41,903 bases of DNA. Origin: Phycisphaerae bacterium. GTDB lineage: Bacteria > Planctomycetota > Phycisphaerae > Sedimentisphaerales > Anaerohalosphaeraceae. A program made the translations under genes and the position numbers. The notes below the pieces were generated by a model. That model was not told the origin of the DNA, did not search any database, and was given only the letters and a program-made list of their open reading frames with translations. The number at the start of each line of letters is the position of its first letter. The stretch's first letter is position 1. The stretch lies in assembly GCA_014859965.1 (NCBI GenBank), contig JACZKQ010000165.1, positions 1-41,903 on the forward strand, read 5' to 3'. This document shows, in pieces, positions 34,188-41,903 of the stretch.

Positions 34188-34982
34188 ATGAGCCGCCGCG
34201 TTGTTACCGTTGTGATCGCCGTAGGGCTGACCCTGCTGCTGGTCTGTTCGGCTGCCGTGCTGGCCGCCGAGCTGATCAAGGCCAAAGATGGATCCGGGAT
34301 CTTCGGCTACAAAGACACGCCGATACTGCCCTGGTGCGGCTTCCATGTCCACGACCCGGACCGCCCCGCCCCGCCCGTCATCACGCCGGGCACGGCGAAC
34401 GGCCCCCCCTCTGACGCGACCGTTCTGTTCGACGGCAAGGACCTCTCGCAATGGCTCCCTTCGGACTGGAAGATCGACAACGGCGAACTGATCGCCGTCT
34501 CAGGCCACCTCCGCACGAAGGAATCGTTTGGGGATTGCCAGATTTACCTCGAATGGCAGACCCCCAATCCGCCCATCGGCGGCTGGATGGACCGCGGCAA
34601 CAACGGCGTGCTCCTGATGGGCCTTTTCGAGATACAGATATACGACTCGTACAAGACGCATCTTTACCCGGATGGCCAGGCCGCTGCCGTCTACGGGCAG
34701 ACCCCGCCGCTGGTCAATGCGTGCCGCCCGCCAGGCGAGTGGCAGAGTTTCGACATCATCTTTTACGCGCCCGTCTTCAAAGATGGCGCACTCGAGCGTC
34801 CCGCCCGCATCACGATGCTGCACAATGGAGTTCTCGTACACCACAACCAGGAAATCTACGGACGGACCGGCCATCGCAACCTGCCGCACTACGATGGACG
34901 CATCGCGTCCGAGGGGCCCCTGAGCCTGATGAGCCACAACAATCCCGTCCGCTTCCGCAACATCTGGATTCGCCCGCTCTAA
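34188..34982 (+). CDS. Secreted DUF1080 (3-keto-disaccharide hydrolase-like) protein
   Basis: This 264-residue exported protein has a clear signal peptide (residues 1 to about 27, ending VLAAE). A single DUF1080 jelly-roll domain follows: ATVLFDGKDLSQW near 82, WKIDNGELIAVSG, NNGVLLMGLFEIQIYDSY and WQSFDIIFYAPVF, ending RFRNIWIRPL. Characterised relatives hydrolyse 3-keto-glycosides or bind glycans. Planctomycetota carry many. ATG 34188 lies 6 bases after AAGGA. It has its own promoter and converges with the esterase gene. Its role is likely in periplasmic carbohydrate processing, inferred from family and neighbours. Confidence 0.92.
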   Translation: MSRRVVTVVIAVGLTLLLVCSAAVLAAELIKAKDGSGIFGYKDTPILPWCGFHVHDPDRPAPPVITPGTANGPPSDATVLFDGKDLSQWLPSDWKIDNGELIAVSGHLRTKESFGDCQIYLEWQTPNPPIGGWMDRGNNGVLLMGLFEIQIYDSYKTHLYPDGQAAAVYGQTPPLVNACRPPGEWQSFDIIFYAPVFKDGALERPARITMLHNGVLVHHNQEIYGRTGHRNLPHYDGRIASEGPLSLMSHNNPVRFRNIWIRPL

Positions 34983-35028
34983 AAACGGCGTGTACCTTTA
35001 GCCGCAAGAGCAAAGCCGGCTCTGCCGG

Positions 35029-36303
35029 TTATTCCCGGCGCAGGTATTTATCCGCCGCGTCCATATAGCGCTGCCAGTCATACTCCATGACGTCGTGGCC
35101 GCCGGTGCGAATATGGTACGAGATGCGCCCAATGACCGGCGCATCCAAGCCCGGCATCGTGTCCGCATCGAGCCCTTCGTTGGTCAGCAGGCGATACACG
35201 CCATCGGCATGCTTCGCCGAAAGAAACTCGCCCCGCTGATCCGCCCAGTCGTCCTTCTCGGCACTGGCCACGTACACCGGCCGCGGCGCCATCAAGGCGA
35301 TCAACATATGCTGATCGACCGGGCACGCACCCTCATTGTCGTTATACTTCAAAAAATTATCGCAGAACCAGTGCGGAAAGGATGTATTGATCCGCTTGAC
35401 CGTCTCGCCGAACGCCCGCCGCGACAGCGCCGCCCCGCCGCACCCCGAGTTGTTCGAGATCACCATCGCAAAACGTTCATCCGTCGCCCCCGCCCAAAGC
35501 GCCGTCTTGCCAAGTCGCGAATGCCCCATGACCGCGACGCGCCTCTGATCGATGTCGGCGTCGGTCTCAAAATAATCCATCGCCCGGCTCAGGCCCCATG
35601 CCCACGCAGCGATCGAGCCCCACTCCCCTGCCGCCGGCTGCGTCTGCCCGGCCCTGTAAAACAGCGGATGCACGCCGTTCTGAAAACCGTCGTCGAAGTC
35701 CGGATCGATGTCCCCGTAATAAATCGTCGCGACGCCATAACCCCGTTCCAGAATCTTCTCCACCGGCCACCGGCTCGAACGGCCCCGCCCCTCATCCGTG
35801 GCCTTGTTGCCGGCCGCATTGCGCAGCCAGCTCGACGGCAGCCGAATACCCGGATCCGAATGAATCGAGTGGTTGCCCGTGAAATTCGGCCCCACAAAAA
35901 CCGGCGCCGGGCCCGGGCGGTTCTTCGGAAGGTAGATCAGCAGATCCCACGTGACCGACTTGCCATTGTTCGTGATCGTCACGGCGACCTGTTTTCGCGT
36001 CGCCTTGCCGTCGAGCACATTGTCCGCGGCCTGAACGTCATATTTCACCGCCGCCGGCCGACCCGGCGCCTTGCCGTAGACGTGTTCTTCGAACAGCGCC
36101 AGTATCTCCGGCCGCCGCTTCTCCGTCCACACCTTCGCCGTGTCCACCTTCGTCCCGTCCGCACAGACCAGCGGGTCGGGCAGCGTGTACGCCGGCACCT
36201 TCGACTCATCATAATTCGCAGGCTGTGCGCTAACCGGCGCCGCCGCACACAAAACCAGCATCCACGCAGCCGACAGAACGCACATAAATCGTTTGGCAGA
36301 CAT
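35029..36303 (-). CDS. Secreted CE15-like glucuronoyl esterase / alpha-beta hydrolase
   Basis: The 424-residue exported serine esterase has a signal peptide ending near PVSAQ (residue 27). The nucleophile is Ser262 in [15 protein letters not shown], matching the G-x-S-R-x-G-K pattern of family CE15. The likely base is His403 in [24 protein letters not shown] follows the nucleophile strand; some CE15 enzymes place the acid Glu here, and it is absent. Family members cleave ester links between glucuronic acid and lignin or related alcohols. The start has GGAGG 5 bases upstream. Convergent with the DUF1080 gene; a weak hairpin (CCGGC/GCCGG, 35016-35028) lies between. Confidence 0.87.
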   Translation of the reverse strand: MSAKRFMCVLSAAWMLVLCAAAPVSAQPANYDESKVPAYTLPDPLVCADGTKVDTAKVWTEKRRPEILALFEEHVYGKAPGRPAAVKYDVQAADNVLDGKATRKQVAVTITNNGKSVTWDLLIYLPKNRPGPAPVFVGPNFTGNHSIHSDPGIRLPSSWLRNAAGNKATDEGRGRSSRWPVEKILERGYGVATIYYGDIDPDFDDGFQNGVHPLFYRAGQTQPAAGEWGSIAAWAWGLSRAMDYFETDADIDQRRVAVMGHSRLGKTALWAGATDERFAMVISNNSGCGGAALSRRAFGETVKRINTSFPHWFCDNFLKYNDNEGACPVDQHMLIALMAPRPVYVASAEKDDWADQRGEFLSAKHADGVYRLLTNEGLDADTMPGLDAPVIGRISYHIRTGGHDVMEYDWQRYMDAADKYLRRE

Positions 36304-36457
36304 CAGGGCCTCCTTCGTTAAGTTCCTGAGCCATTTGATCCGGCAGTATCACCCGCCATGAACTCGCACGGTCAAACCCGCTCAGCCACCATCTTACCAT
36401 CCCGGCGGCACCCTTTCAAGGACCCAAACAGCCGCAGCAGCGCTGTCGTATTCTCCC

Positions 36458-36729
36458 GGCGCCGCCTGCCCAGCGAGGTATACAGGAGAATGCGTTTGCC
36501 ATACTCGGCACCTCAGGGCGGCCGCATTCTCCAGATGTCCGCATCCCAAACCCAACCTGCGGCGACAATGGAGAGCAAAACCGGTTGGGCAGAGGCCAAA
36601 ATCAGGAGCATCTGTTCGCCGGGGGGGAATTCTGGGCTCTGGGGCCCCGACCGGTTTTGCTCGGTCCGGCGGCGCCGGCTGCCCAGCGAGTTATGAGGAA
36701 AATGCGTTTGCCCTGCTCGGCACCTCCCC
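36458..36729. repeat. Palindromic intergenic repeat, copy B (uninterrupted)
   Basis: This is the inverted copy of 3844-4094. The core is a 90-base imperfect palindrome from GAGCAAAACCGGT (36573-36585) to ACCGGTTTTGCTC (36650-36662), a perfect 13-base outer stem. Two direct copies of a module of about 55 bases flank it (36458-36512 and 36667-36729), each with TGCCCAGCGAG and AATGCGTTTGCC. Copy B continues directly through CCCCAGAG (minus strand) where copy A holds the 68-bp insertion. The rest of 36304-36733 shows no gene. Confidence 0.85.
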
Positions 36730-36733
36730 CCAC

Positions 36734-36762
36734 TTGACAAAAAAAGGCCATTCTGATACAAT
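36734..36762 (+). promoter_or_regulatory. Promoter of the GLUG-repeat gene
   Basis: TTGACA at 36734-36739, 17-base spacer, TACAAT at 36757-36762. The leader to the TTG start at 36843 is about 75 bases. It begins directly after the repeat copy B. Confidence 0.7.
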
Positions 36763-36842
36763 AGACTTGTTTTTAATCGCGCAGTCAAAAACTCTGGATA
36801 GGGATCGAAACTTTAGATGCCGCCCTGCAGGAGGGTCACCCA

Positions 36843-39218
36843 TTGAAACGCCGTGTCGTCCGCAGCAAAGGTGCATGCACCGTCTGTGTCTTTCTCTCGT
36901 TGCTGTCCTCCCTCTGCCTCGCAGGCGCCTACTCCGGCGGTGACGGCCTTTCGGAAGCAACCGCCTGGCGGATCAGCAAGGTCGCCGACTGGGTCGAACT
37001 GACGAACACGCCCGCCGATTGGACGGGCAGGCATTTCCGGCTGACTGCCGATATTGATCTGTCCGGACTAACGATCTTGCCGGTGGGCAGTTTCAGCACC
37101 CCCTTTTCCGGCATACTGGATGGAAACGGACACGCGATTAACGCACAAATACAGCAGTCCGTCGTGACGCACACGGCCCTGTTCCATTCTTTGAATCATG
37201 GCGGACAAATCAGGAATCTGACGGCCAACGTTCTTGTCACAGGGAATATCTATGTCGCCGGATTGGTGGCTGCAAACAGGGGCACGATCACGTCCTGCAA
37301 TGTGACCGGGCATGTGATTGGATTGTCAAGGGCCGGCGGAGTGGCAGCAGTCAACGAAAGCACTGGCGCAATCGTCGACTGCTCGGCAAACGTGACGGTC
37401 ATTGGAACAGCCCCTTATGTCGAGCCCAGTGCGTTGGGTGTCGGCGGAGTGGTCGCGGTGAACGTCGGAACACTTAAGAACTGCCGCGCAAACTCGAATG
37501 TCAGCGCAACTTACCATGTCGGTGGATTAGCAGGCCTCAATTACGGCGAAGTCACCTCCTGCCATGCCGCGGGGGTGGTCAGCGCAACGATGGAATATGT
37601 CGGTGGATTGGCTGCGTTTAATGATGGCGCGATCCGTGAGTGTTCTGCGACAACTGCCGTCTACGGAACAGCGAATTTCGCCGGCGGTCTGGTCGGAAGC
37701 AACTGCGAGACAATCACTTCTTGCTATGCAACGGGGGCCGTGAACGGCAATTTTGAAGTCGGCGGCCTCGTGGGAATAAACAACGGCGTACTGACCGCAT
37801 GCTACGCAACGGGAGCGGCGACCGGATACACGTATGTCGGCGGACTGCTGGGGCTCAATACGGAGAGCACTCAATACATCGTGACTCACTGTTATTCAAC
37901 AGGTAAGGTCACGAGGACGTACAGTAACGGCAACCGGGGGGGATTGTGCGGAGGGAATTGGGCCTGCGAATATCCTGCGGACATAGGAAATTTCTGGGAC
38001 ACGGAAACATCGGAGATAATGTCGAGTGCAATGGGACAAGGCAAAACCACCGCCGAGATGAAGACACAGTCCACGTTTACCGCTCCCGGTGTCCAGTGGG
38101 ATTTTGAAACCGTCTGGTTCATGCCCGACAACGGCTATCCGCGTTTCCAGTGGGACAAATACTCCGGCGGAAACGGCTTGCCCGCGACCCCCTTTCAGAT
38201 CGCCTGCCTTGACGATTTCTTTATCATGATGGCCGCGCCCGAAGACTGGGACAAACACTTCATCCTCACCGCCGACCTCGACCTCGCCGGCCACTCCTTC
38301 AAGAACGCACCCATCGCCCCGGACACCAACAAATCCATCGCCGGCTTCCAGGGAACCGTCTTCTGCGGCCAGTTCGACGGCGCCGGCCGCGTGATCCGCA
38401 ACCTGACCATTCGCGAAAAGGCGCCGTGGGATTACGTCGGCCTCTTCGGCTTCGTCGGCGAGACCTTGCCGCGCGGCAAGGCCGGCCTCATCAAAAACCT
38501 CGGTCTCGAAAACGTCAGCGTACGAGGCCGCCATTATGTCGCTGCCCTCGTCGGCAAGAACCATCACGGCACGGTCGCCGGCTGCTATGCGACCGGCGAA
38601 GTCGATGCCCTCGGTTCTCACGCCGGCGGCCTCGTCGGCCACCACGGCCCGGGCACGCTCGACTTGTGGGCCTCCGCACTCACCGACAGCTTCTCCCGCT
38701 GCACCGTAGACGGCGACACCGCCGTCGGCGGCCTCATCGGCACAAACCACCGCAGCGAAGTCACCCACTGCTATTCCACCGGCGCACCGACCGGCACATC
38801 CAACGTCGGCGGCCTCTGCGGCGCCGCCACCACCGGCGCGGGCTACGAAGACAACGCCAACTTCTGGGACATCATGACCTCCCAGACAGAAGACAGCCGT
38901 ATGGGCCTCGGCCTCAAAACCAGACCCATGAAGACCCGCGCCACCTTCACCGGCGGCAACTGGAATTTCGACAAGGTCTGGACCATCTGCGAACTCACCA
39001 ACTACCCCCGTCTCCAATGGCAAATCCCCGCCGCCGACTGGGCCTGCCCCGACGGTATAGGTCTCGAAGACCTCGCCCACTTCGCCGCCTGGTGGCTCGC
39101 CACAGACTGCGCCGAGTCTAAGCACTGCGAAGGAACCGACCTCAACGCCTCCGATAACGTCGACCTCCAGGACTACGCCAACTTTGCCGCCCAATACCAA
39201 AACGCAGTCGACCCGTAG
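36843..39218 (+). CDS. Secreted GLUG-repeat protein with dockerin-like end
   Basis: The 791-residue exported protein starts at TTG 36843, 8 bases after GGAGGG. A signal peptide (to about residue 27, CLAGA) precedes two related halves, each opening with a W-x-x-H-F-x-L-T-A-D-I/L-D-L motif (about 62-77 and 468-482). Within them lie many GLUG repeats of the form GGLVGxNxGxIxxCYATGxV, which build beta-helical surface domains. The C-terminus GIGLEDLAHFAAWWL and DLNASDNVDLQDYANFAAQY resembles a dockerin-type pair. The first half (to about 38160) has mixed codons, the second is strongly C-ending. It is probably a surface or extracellular adhesion or scaffold protein; function untested. Confidence 0.9.
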   Translation: MKRRVVRSKGACTVCVFLSLLSSLCLAGAYSGGDGLSEATAWRISKVADWVELTNTPADWTGRHFRLTADIDLSGLTILPVGSFSTPFSGILDGNGHAINAQIQQSVVTHTALFHSLNHGGQIRNLTANVLVTGNIYVAGLVAANRGTITSCNVTGHVIGLSRAGGVAAVNESTGAIVDCSANVTVIGTAPYVEPSALGVGGVVAVNVGTLKNCRANSNVSATYHVGGLAGLNYGEVTSCHAAGVVSATMEYVGGLAAFNDGAIRECSATTAVYGTANFAGGLVGSNCETITSCYATGAVNGNFEVGGLVGINNGVLTACYATGAATGYTYVGGLLGLNTESTQYIVTHCYSTGKVTRTYSNGNRGGLCGGNWACEYPADIGNFWDTETSEIMSSAMGQGKTTAEMKTQSTFTAPGVQWDFETVWFMPDNGYPRFQWDKYSGGNGLPATPFQIACLDDFFIMMAAPEDWDKHFILTADLDLAGHSFKNAPIAPDTNKSIAGFQGTVFCGQFDGAGRVIRNLTIREKAPWDYVGLFGFVGETLPRGKAGLIKNLGLENVSVRGRHYVAALVGKNHHGTVAGCYATGEVDALGSHAGGLVGHHGPGTLDLWASALTDSFSRCTVDGDTAVGGLIGTNHRSEVTHCYSTGAPTGTSNVGGLCGAATTGAGYEDNANFWDIMTSQTEDSRMGLGLKTRPMKTRATFTGGNWNFDKVWTICELTNYPRLQWQIPAADWACPDGIGLEDLAHFAAWWLATDCAESKHCEGTDLNASDNVDLQDYANFAAQYQNAVDP

Positions 39219-39298
39219 AACCGCCGTATCGTCCGTCCACACCACCGGCGCATGCGCATGATGTAACAGTACACGCATGCTCTGGAAGAATTAAAAAA

Positions 39299-39654
39299 GT
39301 TACCCCGGCAGCAGCAGCGGTGAGCTGCCCTGCCGGGATAGTGTGATGGAAAAGAAAGAAAAGAGTCAAATTAAGAAAATAGGTGCGTCCTTGCCCCAGT
39401 CGAATCTTCTTTTCCACATCGCCGCAGCCGGCGAAGAAAGGTTATCCCGGCAGCAGCAGCGGTGAGCTGCCCTGCCGGGACAGTGTGATGGAAAAGAAAG
39501 AAAAGAGTCAATTTGAAAAATCATGTGCATCCCCGCCTCTATCGAATTCTCTTTTCCATACCGCCGCAGCCGGCGAAAAAAAGGTTATCCCGGCAGTAAC
39601 AGCGGTGAGCTGGCTGCCGGGATAGTGTGATGGAAAAGAAAGAAAAGAGTCAAT
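39299..39654. repeat. 142-bp tandem repeat array with conserved hairpins
   Basis: Units begin at 39299, 39441 and 39583, exactly 142 bases apart; the third is cut after about 72 bases. Each opens GTTA(T/C)CCCGGCAG, then a CAGC-GGTGA-GCTG inner stem-loop, then CTGCCGGG closing the outer stem. A purine-rich tract GATGGAAAAGAAAGAAAAG follows, and, in complete units, a second hairpin TCGCCG-CAGC-CGGCGA or close variant. In the third unit the internal loop differs (TAA for CAG) while both stems are kept. Located between convergent genes. Confidence 0.85.
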
Positions 39655-40034
39655 TGTATCCTGCCCCGTATACATCACATGCCGCCCCGCCGACGAACCT
39701 GTCAATCCAGAATCCAATCGGCCAAGAAAGATTTACGTCCACCCCATTACACTGTACGTTTCGCGCCGTTGGACTTCCCGGGATGATTCAATCGGTTCCC
39801 CTCAATCAGAACCCCCCGTGTGCAACAGCCACTTATGTTGTCGGTAGGATGCGCACACAACTTAAAAAAAAGGAGAAAAAACTTGCGTCGATACCCCGCA
39901 ACTTCTGCATCGCCGTTTAGCACAGCGCGCGCACCCATGATCCCCCGCCATGAAACGCCCCCGAAAACGCGTCTGATATCTTTACATCCCATCACACGCA
40001 AAAACACCATCCCCCCGCAAGGGCGCCGCAATCG
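39655..40034. other. Gene-free stretch after the tandem array
   Basis: No coding region, promoter or hairpin of note was found. An A-rich tract with AAGGAG lies at about 39864-39880 but no supported start follows. Confidence 0.4.
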
Positions 40035-40850
40035 CTAACTCGCCGGCGTATTGAACCGCAGGTGCACCACCCTCATGACCTTGCGAAGCGGCGGAATGAA
40101 ACGGAAATACCGCATCCACCGCCATCGCAGCGGATGCCGGTCGAAATAGTTCCACTCCTCGATGAAGTTAATCCCCCCATCCCACTTCTCCAATGACCGC
40201 CCCGTCTTCAGCGACCACTTGAACAGCGACAGCGCCCCCCGCAAATGAGGATTCCGGTGCCACGCCAGGCTCATCAGCGGCGAGAAGATCTCGAACACAA
40301 TCTCCGACCGTGCAAATCGATCCTTTATCGCAAACAGTATCTCCCGCACCTGCGCCTCGGTGAAGTAGCAGAAAAGCCCCTCCGCGATAAAAAGCGTCGG
40401 ACGATCGTTCGGCACGTCGTCCATCCACGTATAATCAAAAACGCTCTTGCCGATGAACCGGTAGCGCCCGTTCTCGGCGAAGAACTGCCTGCGTATCTCG
40501 ATCGCCTCCGGCAGGTCCAGGTCATACCACTCGATGCGCCCGTCGTCCAGCCGGTGCAGCCGCGTATCCAGCCCGCAGCCCAGGTTCACCACCACCCCGT
40601 CCGTATGCGCATTGAAAAATCGATGGATCGCCTCGTCCAGTATCTCCGTCCGCACGCTGATCAGCATCTGGCTGTCCCAGGGCAGCTCACACGTCGCAAA
40701 ATCGTGCTCCAGAGAATCGATGATCTCAATGGATTTCGGGTCGCTCACAATCCCGTTTGCCCGCTTCGTCTCCAGATACCGCCCCCGCAGCGGAATCAAC
40801 AAAGTCTTCGGAATCCCCTTCAGTTTCTCCAGGGAGAGTTTGTACTGCAT
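40035..40850 (-). CDS. LCM-family SAM-dependent O-methyltransferase
   Basis: The 271-residue class I methyltransferase is of the leucine-carboxyl-methyltransferase / TcmP-like family. SAM motif I is VVNLGCGLDTRLHRL near 87-101, followed by WYDLDLPEAIEIRRQF near 108-123 (acidic ribose ligand). LFIAEGLFCYF near 155 is a hallmark of the family. Members methylate carboxyl or hydroxyl groups of small molecules or proteins; the substrate here is unknown. AGGA lies 8 bases before the ATG at 40850, and a TATAAT-like -10 is about 20 bases further upstream (40871-40876) but lacks a good -35. It is divergent from the desaturase-like gene. Confidence 0.85.
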   Translation of the reverse strand: MQYKLSLEKLKGIPKTLLIPLRGRYLETKRANGIVSDPKSIEIIDSLEHDFATCELPWDSQMLISVRTEILDEAIHRFFNAHTDGVVVNLGCGLDTRLHRLDDGRIEWYDLDLPEAIEIRRQFFAENGRYRFIGKSVFDYTWMDDVPNDRPTLFIAEGLFCYFTEAQVREILFAIKDRFARSEIVFEIFSPLMSLAWHRNPHLRGALSLFKWSLKTGRSLEKWDGGINFIEEWNYFDRHPLRWRWMRYFRFIPPLRKVMRVVHLRFNTPAS

Positions 40851-41091
40851 CGTTTTTCCTGCTCTACCTAATTATAAGTTCAAAAAAATTACCAGATGAC
40901 CGCCGCGGCCCTCAACAAAAGCTCCCCCCGAACTCCGAATTGCCTTGCTGGTCGCCAATAACTAATATCCTTATCGGAGTTTTGTTCCTGAAAACTTGCC
41001 GCCGAACCGCATTACAAGACTGTTCGCACACGTCTCATCTTCCGCCGCCGCAAAATCGCCGATGATAGCCTGCATACACAGCGGGGACCGC

Positions 41092-41903
41092 ATGCAGGAA
41101 TACATATCAGACATAGAAATCCGCCGCCAGGCATGGAAATATCTAGCCGCGCCGATTCTCTGGCTCGCCTACGCTTTTCTGCTCCCGTTCCTCTGGGCCA
41201 AACTCGGCCCCTGGTCTCTCCTCGTAATGATCTTTCCCGGCGCCTGGCTCTACAACTGGCTGTCTTACCTCGCGCACGAATCATGGCACCGCTACGTGCC
41301 GAACATCAACAACGACCGCTTCTTCAAACACGCCTTCTGCCTGCTCGGCGCCGACCCGCAGCTTTATCGCCTCGTCCACGGCCGCCACCACTCCCAAATC
41401 CACACTTGGCAGGACACCGAGTTCCACCCCCTCGGCCGCATACGCTCACGACCGCTCCGCGCCCTCTACAATATACTGGAAATCGCCTTCGGTGTCATCT
41501 TCATTTTCGCCCTTCTGTCATGGGTCGTCCCCCGCCACCCCCAATATCGCCACCGATACAGCAAATCCGCCGCCGCCGTCGCCCTCCTCTCCATCGCCGC
41601 CATCTATGGGACCCTCGGCCTCGCCGCCGCCCTCGCCTTCAACCTCTCCGCCGCTCAGGTCCTCATCCCATGGCTCCTCAGCCTCTGGATCTCCGCCGTC
41701 ATCGTCCACCAGGACCAGATGATCCAGCACGCCGGCATCATCCTCGACGGCGACGTCCGCCAGCGCGACCTCGCCACCCGAAACCTCCGCCCCGCCGGCC
41801 CGGCCAGCCGCCTCCTCCTCTTCCTCTTCCACAACGACCCCCGCGAGCACGTCCTCCACCACACCCTGGTCCGCGTATACCACCGCCCCTTCCCAGACCG
41901 CAT
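41092..41903 (+). CDS. Fatty-acid desaturase/hydroxylase-fold membrane protein (partial)
   Basis: The frame from ATG 41092 stays open to the window end (270 codons, no stop), so the C-terminus is missing. It begins MQEYISDIEIRRQAW and shows hydrophobic pairs at about residues 20-40, 42-60, 128-145 and 160-205. Three His clusters typical of membrane di-iron enzymes are visible: HESWH near 63, HGRHHSQIH near 97 and EHVLHH near 252. This matches fatty-acid desaturases, hydroxylases or ketolases; the substrate cannot be told. GGGG lies 6 bases before the start. Codons are strongly C-ending. It is divergent from the methyltransferase gene. Confidence 0.8.
   Translation, partial: MQEYISDIEIRRQAWKYLAAPILWLAYAFLLPFLWAKLGPWSLLVMIFPGAWLYNWLSYLAHESWHRYVPNINNDRFFKHAFCLLGADPQLYRLVHGRHHSQIHTWQDTEFHPLGRIRSRPLRALYNILEIAFGVIFIFALLSWVVPRHPQYRHRYSKSAAAVALLSIAAIYGTLGLAAALAFNLSAAQVLIPWLLSLWISAVIVHQDQMIQHAGIILDGDVRQRDLATRNLRPAGPASRLLLFLFHNDPREHVLHHTLVRVYHRPFPDR

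Noticed and set aside
39299-39654. CRISPR array interpretation of the 142-bp repeats
   Set aside because: There are only three units, the repeated part is far longer than a CRISPR repeat, similarity extends into the between-hairpin parts, and no cas genes are present.
39299-39654. Integron attC array interpretation
   Set aside because: The GTTATCC start only partly fits the GTTRRRY core, no matching RYYYAAC is present at the other end, no cassette ORFs lie between units and the recombinase at 15.2 kb lacks a recognisable IntI-specific feature.

Overview
The window looks like a chromosomal segment of a free-living Planctomycetota bacterium, most likely Phycisphaerae-like. This is inferred from gene content: a pseudopilin with the planctomycetal H-X9-DG motif, large secreted CotH/lamin-tail and GLUG proteins with dockerin-like ends, DUF1080 and CE15 carbohydrate-active proteins, and a Gfo/Idh/MocA plus sugar-isomerase pair. 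No rRNA, tRNA or CRISPR array was recognised.

Layout. 0.2-1.9 kb (-): mlaE and mlaF of a lipid-transport ABC system. 2.3-3.8 kb (+): a cobalamin-binding-fold protein lacking its usual His ligands, then a PTS EIIA-Ntr protein. 3.8-4.1 kb: a palindromic intergenic repeat carrying a 68-bp insertion. 4.2 kb (-): fliS. 5.2-7.7 kb (+): three unrecognised membrane-anchored proteins; the middle one is broken by a second identical copy of the 68-bp element. 8.0-8.8 kb: pseudopilin. 9.0-14.5 kb (-): an 1820-residue secreted CotH-kinase/lamin-tail protein with a consensus promoter. 15.2-17.0 kb (+): a Xer-type recombinase and a TPR protein. 17.0-24.2 kb (-): a chemotaxis operon read cheY, cheX, cheX-CBS fusion, cheA, cheR, cheD, cheB. 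24.4 kb (-): a YbaK-type deacylase. 25.3-28.9 kb: a GT4 glycosyltransferase convergent with two sugar-transfer-associated ATP-grasp enzymes. 29.1-36.3 kb: a carbohydrate region with an oxidoreductase, a sugar isomerase, a beta-propeller protein between a deoC fragment and intact deoC, a DUF1080 hydrolase and a CE15-like esterase. 36.5-36.7 kb: second, inverted copy of the palindromic repeat, without the insertion. 36.8-39.2 kb: GLUG-repeat secreted protein. 39.3-39.65 kb: a 142-bp-period tandem array of RNA-hairpin-like units. 40.0-41.9 kb: an LCM-type methyltransferase and a desaturase-fold membrane protein cut by the window end.

Most notable is the 68-bp element. Both copies sit at the same target, CCCCAG^AG, in the same orientation. 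Removing the element restores a 247-codon reading frame at one site and matches an empty site 32 kb away at the other. It carries two 6-bp-stem hairpins and codes for nothing. Other points of interest are the CheX-CBS fusion inside the chemotaxis operon, the ligand-less B12 domain, the structured tandem array, and the deoC fragment acting as a short leader ORF before the beta-propeller gene.
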